This document shows positions 1 through 8,617 of a stretch of DNA of 64,000 bases, in pieces (position 1 is the first letter of the stretch; each line of letters begins with the position of its first letter). The notes below the pieces were generated by a model, which had not been told where the DNA came from, made no database searches, and worked only from the letters and a program-made list of their open reading frames with translations. The DNA is from Synechococcus sp. 1G10 (lineage in GTDB: Bacteria; Cyanobacteriota; Cyanobacteriia; PCC-6307; Cyanobiaceae): NCBI RefSeq assembly GCF_002252625.1, contig NZ_NQKW01000011.1, forward strand, positions 1 through 64,000, written 5' to 3'. Position numbers and translations under genes: made by a program.

Positions 1-406
1 AACTGTTCAGCTCACGCCGCCGCGTCCTTGGCCCCTCAGCGGTATGCGGTCAGGCGTGGATTACAGAGCTCGTGCGTACCGCCCTCTGAACGGGTACCTC
101 AAGCATTAGGCCTCCCTCGCGTCCAGAAGCGGATGGCGCATCCCGTGAAAGCGCAGAAACAGTCGTACCCAGTGGAATACAGGCAAAAGCAGCAGAACCG
201 CCTTCAGGGTCCCCTGGTCCGACCATCCCGGGCCAGGAGCAAAGGGTTGCCAGGGGCCTTGGAGGGGAGCAGCCAGCACACCTCCAGATGGAGAAACCTC
301 TCCACTGATCGCAGTTGCTCCTGCTGAGTTACCCCGCCTCCCGAGAAGTTGCTTCGGGCCATGGAAGGGCTTCTCTCACGTGCGCGCCGCCGTAGCGTGA
401 GTCCCG
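1..406. other. No supported gene
   Basis: I see no convincing gene before the first coding sequence at 407. A short open plus-strand frame (28-327) has no recognisable features. On the minus strand, about 110-210 reads as a hydrophobic stretch followed by a basic segment that ends at a stop codon. This could be a remnant of a membrane-associated protein, but it is too short to name. No tRNA, repeat or clear terminator was found. Confidence 0.4.
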
Positions 407-1711
407 ATGGCCCACGCTCTGGTGTTGCTGGCGAGCGCGTCGCGCGTGGAGGAGCTGCTCCACTGGCTGGATCGGCATGGCCGATCCCTGGCCGGCTTTC
501 CCCTGCTCGCCACCGCCGAACTCGCCCGCCGCCTGCGCGAGGTTGTCCCAGCTGGCGATCATTCGCTCGCTGAGCTGCCCGCCCTGGCAGATGGGGGCGA
601 CATCGTGGCCGCCGCGCGTGTGCTCGCCGGCGAGGTGGTGGCGGTGATCGCTTTCGCTGACTCCTGCGAGCTGCCGGGCTCCGCGCCCGATCCGGCGCTC
701 TTGCTGCGCGCCTGCGACCTGGCCGGAGTGCCCCTGGCGCTTAACGCGGCCACCGCCGACCTGGCCCTGCGCGGCCTGGCCCATGGCCGCATGGCCTATC
801 TCCTCTTCAATCCGGTGGCCGGCCAGGGGGATCCCAATGCCGATCTGGCTCTGATCCGCTCGATCCTTGAGCCGCAGTTACTGGTCACCGTGCTGCTCAC
901 CCGTGCAGATCTCGATCCGGCCGAGCAGACGCGCGAACTCGTCGACATCCTGCAGGCGCGGCCAGACGGCGATCCCGGCGACGTGATGATCGTGGCCTGC
1001 GGCGGCGACGGCACCGTTTCGGCGGTGGCGGGAGCAGTAGCCGGCACCGGCATTGTTCTCGGTGTGATTCCCCGCGGCACTGCCAACGCCTTCGCTGCGG
1101 CTCTGGGCATCCCAACCGACCTGATCGGCGCCTGCGACACCATTCTGGCGGGCCATACCCATGTGGTGGATGCCGCCCGCTGCAACGACGTGCCGATGAT
1201 CCTGCTGGCCGGCCTCGGCTTCGAGGCCGGAATGGTGGATCGCACCACGCGAGAGCTCAAGACCATGCTGGGTCCGATCGCCTACGTGCTCGCCGGCGCC
1301 CAGCAGCTTGTGGCCCAGCAGTCCTTTCAGGCTCGCGTCGAGATCGACGGTGCTCTCACCGTGGTGCAGGCCGCCGCCATCACCGTGGCGAATGTGGCTC
1401 CCGCCACCTCCGTGCTCGCCCAGGGCTTTGGACAGGTGATCCCCGACGACGGTCTTCTGGAGGTCACCATTGCCTCCCCCACCACCCGCCTCCAGGGCTT
1501 CAACGCCCTGGCCTCCCTGCTCGCCTCCGCCGTGGTGCAGTCGCCCACCACCCATCCCGACCTGCTCTGCCTGCGCGCTCGACAGATCACGATCACCACC
1601 GATCCACCCCAGAAGCTGGTGATCGATGGCGAAATGCTGGAGGCCGATCCCGTCACCTTCACCTGCCTGCCAGGCGCCCTGACGGTGTTCGCCCCGTTGC
1701 CGCTTCCGTGA
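407..1711 (+). CDS. Methylglyoxal-synthase-like / diacylglycerol kinase fusion
   Basis: A 434-residue two-domain protein. Residues 1-127 align by eye with methylglyoxal synthase: the GGD motif is at 63-65 and an LNAATADL segment at 112-119. From residue 130 it is a diacylglycerol/lipid kinase catalytic domain with NPVAGQG at 135-141, the nucleotide-binding GGDGT at 199-203 and PRGTANAF at 222-229. The kinase half should phosphorylate a lipid such as diacylglycerol or a long-chain base. In the first half the residues matching the E. coli MgsA His19-Asp20 pair and Lys23 are Ser, Ala and Val, so synthase activity is doubtful and a sensory role is possible. The stop overlaps the GTG start of the next gene, so the two are probably co-translated. 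A frameshifted paralogue lies at 48829-50132. Confidence 0.85.
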   Translation: MAHALVLLASASRVEELLHWLDRHGRSLAGFPLLATAELARRLREVVPAGDHSLAELPALADGGDIVAAARVLAGEVVAVIAFADSCELPGSAPDPALLLRACDLAGVPLALNAATADLALRGLAHGRMAYLLFNPVAGQGDPNADLALIRSILEPQLLVTVLLTRADLDPAEQTRELVDILQARPDGDPGDVMIVACGGDGTVSAVAGAVAGTGIVLGVIPRGTANAFAAALGIPTDLIGACDTILAGHTHVVDAARCNDVPMILLAGLGFEAGMVDRTTRELKTMLGPIAYVLAGAQQLVAQQSFQARVEIDGALTVVQAAAITVANVAPATSVLAQGFGQVIPDDGLLEVTIASPTTRLQGFNALASLLASAVVQSPTTHPDLLCLRARQITITTDPPQKLVIDGEMLEADPVTFTCLPGALTVFAPLPLP

Positions 1712-3285
1712 CTTTCGCGTCCGAGGCGGGCATCGCCACCAAGATCCGCCGCATGGCGGCGCGGGTGCGCTGGGGCCATCCCGAGTTCGCCCGCCACGGC
1801 ATCGATCCCTGCCGCCTGGCGATCGAGGGGGATCCGGGCACCCCCGAGGCCTTCTCCTTCCTTGTACTGGGCGACAGCGGCACCGGGCGCCACCGCCGCA
1901 GCAGTCCCCAACGCCAGGTGGCCGAGCAGCTGCTCAGCCATGGGGCCGATGCCCGCTTCCTGCTCCACACCGGCGACGTCGTCTACCTGACTGGCTCCAG
2001 CGAGCAATACCGCGACAACTTCATCCGCCCTTACCGCGAGTGGCTCGTGGGGGGCGATGCCTGGCGCCGTCTTCGCTACGACCAGCTCGTGTTCCGGGTG
2101 CCCTTCCTGCCGGTGCTCGGCAACCACGACTACTACGACCTCCCCCTGCCGCTCAGCCTGCTCGCCGGCCTCACGGCACCGCCGCGCCGCCTGCTGCGTT
2201 CCTGGATCGACCTCGACGTGGGCTGGCACGGCTCCTTCGTGGGTCAGGCCTGGTCACGGGCCTTCCTCGACATGCTCGACGCCGTGCCGGAGGCTCGCCT
2301 CAGTGACCATCTCATGCGCACCCGCAGCGCCGTGGTCGACGGGGCCCGCTGCCTGCTCTACCGCCCCGGTGTCTCCACCCGGCTGCCCAACCGCTACTAC
2401 GCCATGCGCTGGGCCGGCATCGATGTGTTCGCGCTCGACTCCAACACCTTCAACCAGCCCCTGCCGCCCGATCCTGCCGACCTGGCAGAAGCGACCCGCC
2501 GCGATGATGCCCTGAACCGCCGCCGCCGCTCGCTCGCAGCCGAGCGCCTGGCCCTGCTGAACGATCTCGTCCGCGACCCCGGCGACAACGAGGTGGAGGC
2601 CCGGGAGGATCGGGCCGCCAAGGCGGAGCAGCTCGACGAGCAGATCCGCGACATCGACAAGCAGCTGGCCAGCGGGCTTCGGGCCCGCACAGGCAGGGCG
2701 CCGGAGCTCGACGACGCCCAGCTCGACTGGTTCGCCGCGGCCCTGATCGCCTCCTGGCGCAACCCAGCGGTGCGCGGCCGCCTGCTGGTGCTGCACCATC
2801 CACCCTTCGTCACCGAAGCCACCAAGTGGGATCAGGGGCAGACCCTGGCCGTGCGCGCCCAGCTGCGCCGCGTGCTCGATCGCGTGGCCGCCGCCCTGGG
2901 CGATCGCCCGGCCGGCAGGCCCCTGCTCGATCTGGCCTTCAGCGGCCATGCCCACTGCCTCGAGGTGGTGCAGGTGGAGGACACCGGCCATGGCGATGCC
3001 GGCATTCCCTGGGTGATCTGCGGCGGCAGCGGTTACAGCCTGCGGCGGCAGCGGCCGGAGGGTGAGGAGCTGCGCGAGGGGCCGCCCGGCGCTGATCGCG
3101 TCGTGGCCCGCTCCCAGCTGTTCGTGGGCCGCAGCGGCCGCGGCTCCAGCTTGCGCCGCGCCTACTCCGCCCTGCGCGTCGACGTGGCGGAGGGCACTCC
3201 ACTGCGGATCAGCCTCACGCCGCTGGTGAGCGAAAAAGCCGAAGGGCGCTGGCAGTCGAGCCAGCTGCCGGCGATTCAGCTGTAG
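1708..3285 (+). CDS. Calcineurin-like metallophosphoesterase
   Basis: A 525-residue metallophosphoesterase. The metal-binding blocks appear in the family order: GDSG at 55-58, HTGD at 87-90, GNHD at 138-141, LHHPP near 362 and GHAH near 413. A charged, probably coiled segment lies around 270-320. No signal peptide is seen, so it is probably cytoplasmic. The GTG start overlaps the stop of the lipid kinase gene, which suggests that kinase and phosphatase act on the same lipid or signalling route; the substrate is unknown. The gene has a close paralogue at 50129-51700, again directly behind a kinase gene. A later start at the ATG coding for Met16 is possible. Confidence 0.85.
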   Translation: MTFASEAGIATKIRRMAARVRWGHPEFARHGIDPCRLAIEGDPGTPEAFSFLVLGDSGTGRHRRSSPQRQVAEQLLSHGADARFLLHTGDVVYLTGSSEQYRDNFIRPYREWLVGGDAWRRLRYDQLVFRVPFLPVLGNHDYYDLPLPLSLLAGLTAPPRRLLRSWIDLDVGWHGSFVGQAWSRAFLDMLDAVPEARLSDHLMRTRSAVVDGARCLLYRPGVSTRLPNRYYAMRWAGIDVFALDSNTFNQPLPPDPADLAEATRRDDALNRRRRSLAAERLALLNDLVRDPGDNEVEAREDRAAKAEQLDEQIRDIDKQLASGLRARTGRAPELDDAQLDWFAAALIASWRNPAVRGRLLVLHHPPFVTEATKWDQGQTLAVRAQLRRVLDRVAAALGDRPAGRPLLDLAFSGHAHCLEVVQVEDTGHGDAGIPWVICGGSGYSLRRQRPEGEELREGPPGADRVVARSQLFVGRSGRGSSLRRAYSALRVDVAEGTPLRISLTPLVSEKAEGRWQSSQLPAIQL

Positions 3286-3359
3286 GGCAGCAGGGCTCTT
3301 CCTCGCCGCTGCCGGTAGAGAGGCCGATCACAATCAGCATCCCGCCGTGTTCTGAGGTC

Positions 3360-3524
3360 TTGAGCCTCGCTATCGCCCTGCTCACGGTCTCCGACCGGCG
3401 CAGCCCCGAGCCTCCAGCGGCCATCCCTCCGTGGACGCCCTGCAGGAGCGGCACCGTGATCTTCGTGCTGCCGTGCTCCCTCGATGCCGTCACCACGGCC
3501 TGGGACAGCCTGATCCGCGGCTGA
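3360..3524 (+). pseudogene. moaB: moaB-like remnant with internal deletion
   Basis: A 54-codon open stretch joins two separated parts of a MoaB/MogA-type molybdopterin biosynthesis protein. It begins with LAIALLTVSDRR, which resembles the family N-terminus, and ends with GTVIFVLPCS followed by TAWDSLIRG, which resembles the C-terminal substrate loop and helix. The middle of the protein, roughly 70-100 residues including the TGGTG-type motif, is absent. No good ATG start or ribosome site is visible. It lies in the same window as moaA and mobA, so it is probably a leftover of an older cofactor gene arrangement. A chance match is possible but unlikely, because both ends fit in one frame. Confidence 0.6.
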
Positions 3525-3569
3525 GCGAATCCCCACACCGGCCGGCCTGAAGCCGCTGCAGGGGCCCGG

Positions 3570-4670
3570 TCATCGACTCGGGGCAAGGCGGCTGTAAGCG
3601 CGCACCAGCAGGGCCAGGATGCCTCCGAGCGCCAGCAGGGCTGCCGCCAGGGGAACCATGGAGGTGGCGGAGATTCCCGCAGCCATGGCCACCAGCAGGC
3701 CCGTTCCCTCCTGCTGCAGGAAGCCCGTCAGCGCCGTGGCCTGTCCGGCCTGGGCGGGGAAGGCCTGCATCGGCATGGCCAGCCCGATCGGCACCAGGAG
3801 GCCGGCTCCCAGCGTGACAACGAGCATCGGCAGCAGCAGGGAGACGGCATCGAAGCGGCCTGCCAACCCCAGCACAAGCATCACCCCCGCGCCGGCCAGA
3901 ACGGCGCCGAGCCCGCCGCGCAGCAACCGCTCCTGGCCCAGGCCCACCACCCAGCGACTCACGATGGCGGCGCCCAGCAGATAGGGCACGCTCAGGCTGA
4001 GGGAGATGGCTCCGAACTGAGACGGGCTGAAGTCAAATCCCTTCTCGAAATCAAATGGACTGACCGCGCCATAGACCACCATCAGTCCGGTGCCGAAGGT
4101 GGCAATCAAGGTGGGCACCAGGAAGCGGGAATCACGGGCCAGGCGGCCATAGCCCAAGGCGATCTCACCCAGGCGCAACCCTGCTCGCCGCTCCGCCGGG
4201 GCCAGTCGGCGGACTTCCTTGAGCCCCCGGGAGAGCACCGCGGCCGTGGCCGCCCCCAACAGCGCCAGCAGCAGAAAATCAGCGCGCCACGGAGCCACCC
4301 GGGCGATCAGTCCGCCCAGAAAGGGCGCCAGGCCTAGGGCCACGGCATAGCTCATGGCAACGAAAGACATGGCCCGGGTCAGCAGCCGGTCGCTGAAGAC
4401 ATCGCGCAGGCAGGCCCGTGACACCGAGGTGCCGCAGCCGGCGCCGATGCCCTGGATCAGGCGCATGATCAGGAATGGAGCAAAGCCCGAGACCACCACA
4501 AGCAGCAGGCTGGCCAGGCTGAACAGGGCAAGGCCCGTGAGAGCCGTGGGCCGGCGTCCCCAGCGATCGGAGAGAGGGCCCCAGACCAGCTGCGAGAAGC
4601 CATAGCCCAGCGCGTAGGCGGTGATCGACTCCTGACTGCCAGCGGCGCTCACCTGAAAGTCGCGCGCCAT
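3570..4670 (-). CDS. MFS drug-resistance-type transporter (Bcr/CflA-like)
   Basis: A 366-residue major facilitator protein made of about eleven hydrophobic segments. The loop motif GPLSDRWGRRP after the first listed helix is typical of drug:H+ antiporters. The family normally starts one helix earlier, and that helix is readable upstream in the same frame (about 4671-4760, ending in DLPSLPLMARDF). Between an in-frame stop near 4828 and the ATG at 4670 I find no ATG, GTG or TTG. The annotated start therefore removes the first membrane segment. Either a rare start codon is used, the start has been lost, or the base sequence has an error. It is divergent from the oxidoreductase gene. Substrate unknown. 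Confidence 0.7.
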   Translation of the reverse strand: MARDFQVSAAGSQESITAYALGYGFSQLVWGPLSDRWGRRPTALTGLALFSLASLLLVVVSGFAPFLIMRLIQGIGAGCGTSVSRACLRDVFSDRLLTRAMSFVAMSYAVALGLAPFLGGLIARVAPWRADFLLLALLGAATAAVLSRGLKEVRRLAPAERRAGLRLGEIALGYGRLARDSRFLVPTLIATFGTGLMVVYGAVSPFDFEKGFDFSPSQFGAISLSLSVPYLLGAAIVSRWVVGLGQERLLRGGLGAVLAGAGVMLVLGLAGRFDAVSLLLPMLVVTLGAGLLVPIGLAMPMQAFPAQAGQATALTGFLQQEGTGLLVAMAAGISATSMVPLAAALLALGGILALLVRAYSRLAPSR

Positions 4671-4868
4671 CAGCGGCAGCGAGGGCAGATCGATGAACAG
4701 CCCCGACTGGCCCAGGAACGTGCCGGCGCAGCCGTAGAAAATCTGGCTTCGGTGCGCTGCGACTGGGGGGATGCCGGATCCTGCAGCTGGGCCCTGATCG
4801 TATCGGCAGCAACAAGCCGAAACCCCCGCCTAGGCCCTGCGGGCGGTGGCGCGCGCCATCCTGAACGC

Positions 4869-7187
4869 GTGGCCGTCGCAGCGAGCATCTTGAAGGCAGA
4901 AGCGCCCGGATCCAGCGGCACACCCAGCGTGGGCGGCGGCTGGCCGGTGATCGAGGGCTGGGCCAAGGCCACCCTTTCCCCCCGCGGCCCGCTGCTCTGG
5001 CAGACGCTGCTGCACAAGAGCGCCTGCCTCTCCTGCGCCTGGGGCACCGGCGGTCAGAACGGCGGCTTTGTCGATGAGCTGGGTGAACCGCTGCAGCGCT
5101 GCCTCAAGAGCGTCGAGGCGATCAGCGCCGAACTGCAGCCCGCGGTGCCGGAATCCGTCTTCTCCGGCCGCAGCGTCAGCGAGCTCCAGCACCTGAGCTC
5201 CCTGGAAGCGGACCGGCTCGGCCGGCTCAGCCATCCCCTGATCCTGCGCGAGGGCCGCAGCCACTATGAGCGCCTCGGTTGGGACGACGTCTTCGAGCTG
5301 GCCGAGGCCGCCTTCAAGGTGCCGCCGGAGCGGCTGGCCTCCTACAGCTCCGGCCGCTCCTCCAACGAGGCCGCCTACCTGCTGCAGCTGCTGCTGCGGG
5401 CAATGGGCTCGAACAACCTGGCCGACTGCTCCGATCTCTGCCACGCCCCCTCCACCGTGGGGCTGGGCGAGGTGTTCGGCTCGGGCACCTCGATGGTGAG
5501 CCTGGAGAGCCTGCAGCAGGCCGACTGCGTGGTGCTGGTGGGCTCCAACGCGCCGGCCAACCACCCGCGGCTGATGAACGAGCTGATCCGCCTGCGCGAG
5601 CGCGGCGGAGCTGTGATCGTGATCAACCCGGTGCTGGAGGTTGGCCTGCTCAAGTTCGGCTCGCCCGCCTTTCCGATCAAATCGATGCTGCGGGGTTCGG
5701 AGATCGCCTCGCTATTCCTGCAGCCGGTGCCGGGCAGCGACACGGCCGTGTTTGTGGGGATCCAGAAGGCGTTGCTGGAAACCGGCCACGTGCGCCATGA
5801 CTTCCTCGCCGCCCACACCGAAGGGTCCGAGGCGGTGCTGGAGCAGCTGCGCGCCACCGCCTGGGAGACGATCACCGCCTGCTGTGGCCTCAGCCGTGAG
5901 GAGATCGAGCACGCCGCCGCTGTGATCGCCCGCGCCAGGGGCGTGGTGTTCGCCTGGGCGATGGGCATCACCCATCACGCCAACGGCACCAACAACGTGC
6001 ACGCCATCGCCAACACGGCCCTGCTGAGCGGCAACGCCGGCCGAAGCGGAGCGGGCACGATGCCGATCCGCGGCCACTCCAACGTGCAGGGCTTCGGCTC
6101 GATGGGCGTCACGGTGAAGCTGCGCGCCGAGATGCAGCAGGCACTGGAGCAGCTGCTCGGCCGCCCGCTCAGCCGCATACCCGGCTACGACACCCGCGCC
6201 CTGATCGGGGCCGCCGAAGCCAGTGCTGTCGACACCCTGCTCTGCCTGGGCGGCAATCTCTGGGGCGCCAACCCGGATTCGGAGCAGGCCCGCCGCGCCC
6301 TCGGCCGTATCGACACCGTGATGTACCTGGCCACCAAGCCCAACCAGGGGCATTTCCACGGGCTCGGGGGCCGCCAGACCCTGGTGCTGCCGGTGTTCAA
6401 CCGCTTCGAAACACCGCACCGCACCACCACCGAAGCGGGCAACAACTTCGTGCGCCTCAACGAACCGGGCCAGACCCACCTGAAACGAGCCGATCTGATC
6501 AGCGAGGTGGGCTTCCTGGCCGAGCTGGCCCGGCGGCTGATGGGCGCAGACCCGATCGACTGGGGCCGCCTGCAGGATCCCGTCTATGTGCGCCAGCTGA
6601 TCGCCCGCACCGTGCCCGGCTACGGCCCGATCGCACGCATCGATGAAACGAAGCGGGAATTCAGCGTGGAAGGGCGGCTGTTCGAGCGGCCCAGCTTCCC
6701 GACCCCATCAGGGAAAGCACGGATGGCCCCCACACCCCTGCCGGCGCTTGAGCTCCCCGAGCCAGCCCAGTTCGGCGGCCTGGCGCCGGGAGAAGCCGGC
6801 CTGGTGCTGGCCCTGATCACCGCCCGCAGCTACTCCCAGCACAACACTGTTGTCTACAAGCAGGGAGATGCCTACCGGGGCATGCCGCACCGCCAGACCA
6901 TCCTGATGAACCGGGCCGATCTGGCCCGCTCAGGCCTGAGCGCCCACCAGCGCGTGACGGTGCAGGGCGAGGCCGGAACCCTGGAGGACATCGAGATCAT
7001 CCCCGGCGAGATCCGCGAGGGCGCCGCCCTGATGTTTTATCCGGAGGTGAATGCGATCATCCGCGCCCCGGTGGATCCCCGCAGTGGCACGCCGGCCTTC
7101 AAACGGGTGCCGGTGCTGGTGCGGGGCGGGCTCAGGCAGGCGGCGATGGCGTCAGGCGCCGCGTCAGCCGGTGCAGGGGAAAGCTGA
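4869..7187 (+). CDS. FdhF/YdeP-family molybdopterin oxidoreductase
   Basis: About 772 residues from the chosen GTG start, the usual length for the YdeP group of the DMSO-reductase superfamily. The N-terminus has an SCAWGTGG segment, which in this group replaces the full four-cysteine iron-sulphur motif of nitrate reductase. The rest follows the molybdopterin-binding fold (for example SSGRSSNEA, NAPANHP and RGHSNVQG) with a C-terminal dinucleotide-binding domain. The natural substrate of this family is not firmly known; E. coli YdeP has been linked to acid resistance. It needs molybdenum cofactor, which fits the nearby moaA, mobA and narB. Starts upstream of 4869 in the same frame look non-homologous. 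Its 3' end overlaps the permease gene by 56 bases. Confidence 0.8.
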   Translation: MAVAASILKAEAPGSSGTPSVGGGWPVIEGWAKATLSPRGPLLWQTLLHKSACLSCAWGTGGQNGGFVDELGEPLQRCLKSVEAISAELQPAVPESVFSGRSVSELQHLSSLEADRLGRLSHPLILREGRSHYERLGWDDVFELAEAAFKVPPERLASYSSGRSSNEAAYLLQLLLRAMGSNNLADCSDLCHAPSTVGLGEVFGSGTSMVSLESLQQADCVVLVGSNAPANHPRLMNELIRLRERGGAVIVINPVLEVGLLKFGSPAFPIKSMLRGSEIASLFLQPVPGSDTAVFVGIQKALLETGHVRHDFLAAHTEGSEAVLEQLRATAWETITACCGLSREEIEHAAAVIARARGVVFAWAMGITHHANGTNNVHAIANTALLSGNAGRSGAGTMPIRGHSNVQGFGSMGVTVKLRAEMQQALEQLLGRPLSRIPGYDTRALIGAAEASAVDTLLCLGGNLWGANPDSEQARRALGRIDTVMYLATKPNQGHFHGLGGRQTLVLPVFNRFETPHRTTTEAGNNFVRLNEPGQTHLKRADLISEVGFLAELARRLMGADPIDWGRLQDPVYVRQLIARTVPGYGPIARIDETKREFSVEGRLFERPSFPTPSGKARMAPTPLPALELPEPAQFGGLAPGEAGLVLALITARSYSQHNTVVYKQGDAYRGMPHRQTILMNRADLARSGLSAHQRVTVQGEAGTLEDIEIIPGEIREGAALMFYPEVNAIIRAPVDPRSGTPAFKRVPVLVRGGLRQAAMASGAASAGAGES

Positions 7188-8520
7188 GCAGGATCAGGCC
7201 GAGGGCGCCGGCGCTGTTGGCGGTGTCGTTGCGGATGGCGGCGATGAGGAAGGCGAAGGACCCCAGCCACACGATCGCCGCGCTGATCGGATAGCCCGGA
7301 TCGCGGAAGGGCCGCTCCAGATCCGGCTCCCGCCAGCGCAGCAGCACCAGGGCGGTGATCCCGCTCAGGTAGAGCAGCACATAGAGAAAGGAGGCAATGC
7401 CCAACAGGATCGTGAAGTCGCCGAAGATCACCAGAAGGCCGGCGCTTGCGGTGGTCACCACCAGCCCCAGCACGGGGGTGCCGCTGGAGCTCACCGCAGC
7501 GAACTGGGGTAGGAAGAGGCCGTCGCGGCTGAGGCCGAAGAGGATGCGCGGCGCGCCCATCACCACGGCATTGACAAGCCCGAACGAGGAGACCAAGGCC
7601 AGCACCACGATCAGCTGAGCGCTCCAGGCCCCGAAGATCACCTCGGCGGCATCGGCCAGCGGCAGCACCGACCCGGCGATCCGCGAGACCGGCAGCAGCC
7701 GCAACAGCGCCAGATTCACCAGCAGATACAGCCCCGCCACGCTGAGCACTCCACCCACCAGGGAGCGGGGCAGATCCGAGCTGGGCTCGGCGAATTCCTC
7801 GGCGAAATAGATCGGGCTGTGCCAGCCGTCGTAGGTGGTGATCACGGCCTGCATGGCAAATACCACGCCGATGCCGAGGCTGATGCCTGAGGCAGCGATC
7901 GGCTCTGCGGGCTCAGCGGCGTCGAGCAGCGGTTCAGCCAAGCCCGCCAGATCTCTCAGAGGAGCATGCAGGAAGCAGGCCATGATCAGGCCGAGGAAGG
8001 CGATGGCCTTGCCGAGGCTGAGGATCTTCTGGCTGAGGCTGCCGGCTTCGAGGCCCAGCTGCTGGATCAGGGCGAAGGCCAGCAGCACCAGCAGGGCCAC
8101 CACCTTGCTGCCCACGGGCAGGGCCGGCAGCAGACCGATCGTGTAGTCGCCGATGGTCACGGCCACCCAGGCCAGGCCGGCGCAGTGCCCCACCCAGTCG
8201 ATCCAGCCCACGGAGAAGCCGGCCTGATCACCCAGGGCCCGCCGGGCATACACGGTCCAGCCGCCGGCACGGGGCAGGCTGGCGCCCAGCTCAGCCACCG
8301 CGAGCGCACCGAGCAGGGCATAGAGCGCGCCCGCCACCCAGGCGGCCACGATCAAGGGGCCGCTGCCCAGTTGCGCAGCCACCAGACCCGGCGTGCGCAG
8401 GATGCCGGCACCCACGGTGCCCCCCACCGCCCCTGCGATCCCGAAGCTCACCCCCAGGATGTGCAGCAGGGTGGACGGCGGAGCTTCAGCAGTTTCCGCA
8501 GCCTGGTCGGGTGGGGACAT
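7132..8520 (-). CDS. APC-family amino acid permease
   Basis: A 462-residue protein with about twelve hydrophobic segments. The first one contains VGAGILRTPGLVA, close to the substrate-binding unwound helix (GSGIF-type) of the amino acid-polyamine-cation superfamily. The ATG at 8520 (MSPPDQ) is preferred over upstream codons because the family motif begins about 20 residues later. It should import an amino acid or amine across the cytoplasmic membrane. The glutamine-synthetase-like gene lies upstream on the same strand, and a cysteine hydrolase is divergent from that, so the three may form one uptake and breakdown module. The 3' end converges into the oxidoreductase gene. Confidence 0.85.
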   Translation of the reverse strand: MSPPDQAAETAEAPPSTLLHILGVSFGIAGAVGGTVGAGILRTPGLVAAQLGSGPLIVAAWVAGALYALLGALAVAELGASLPRAGGWTVYARRALGDQAGFSVGWIDWVGHCAGLAWVAVTIGDYTIGLLPALPVGSKVVALLVLLAFALIQQLGLEAGSLSQKILSLGKAIAFLGLIMACFLHAPLRDLAGLAEPLLDAAEPAEPIAASGISLGIGVVFAMQAVITTYDGWHSPIYFAEEFAEPSSDLPRSLVGGVLSVAGLYLLVNLALLRLLPVSRIAGSVLPLADAAEVIFGAWSAQLIVVLALVSSFGLVNAVVMGAPRILFGLSRDGLFLPQFAAVSSSGTPVLGLVVTTASAGLLVIFGDFTILLGIASFLYVLLYLSGITALVLLRWREPDLERPFRDPGYPISAAIVWLGSFAFLIAAIRNDTANSAGALGLILLSFPLHRLTRRLTPSPPA

Positions 8521-8617
8521 CGAGCACCTGGCGATCAGCGCGGGATCCGAACCGGCTCCCACCACGGGCGAGTCTGCTCGCTGGCCTGGCGTTGAGGGGG
8601 AGCCGCAGCTGGGCTGC

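Noticed and set aside
1-300. Minus-strand hydrophobic stretch that could suggest a peptide-maturation (lasso B2-like) fragment
   Set aside because: Only about 30 residues look protein-like, no catalytic residues are visible, and no precursor peptide or ABC exporter lies nearby.
4279-4923. 214-residue frame antisense to the transporter
   Set aside because: It lies within the transporter gene in another frame, is rich in Arg, Pro and Gly, and has no domain.
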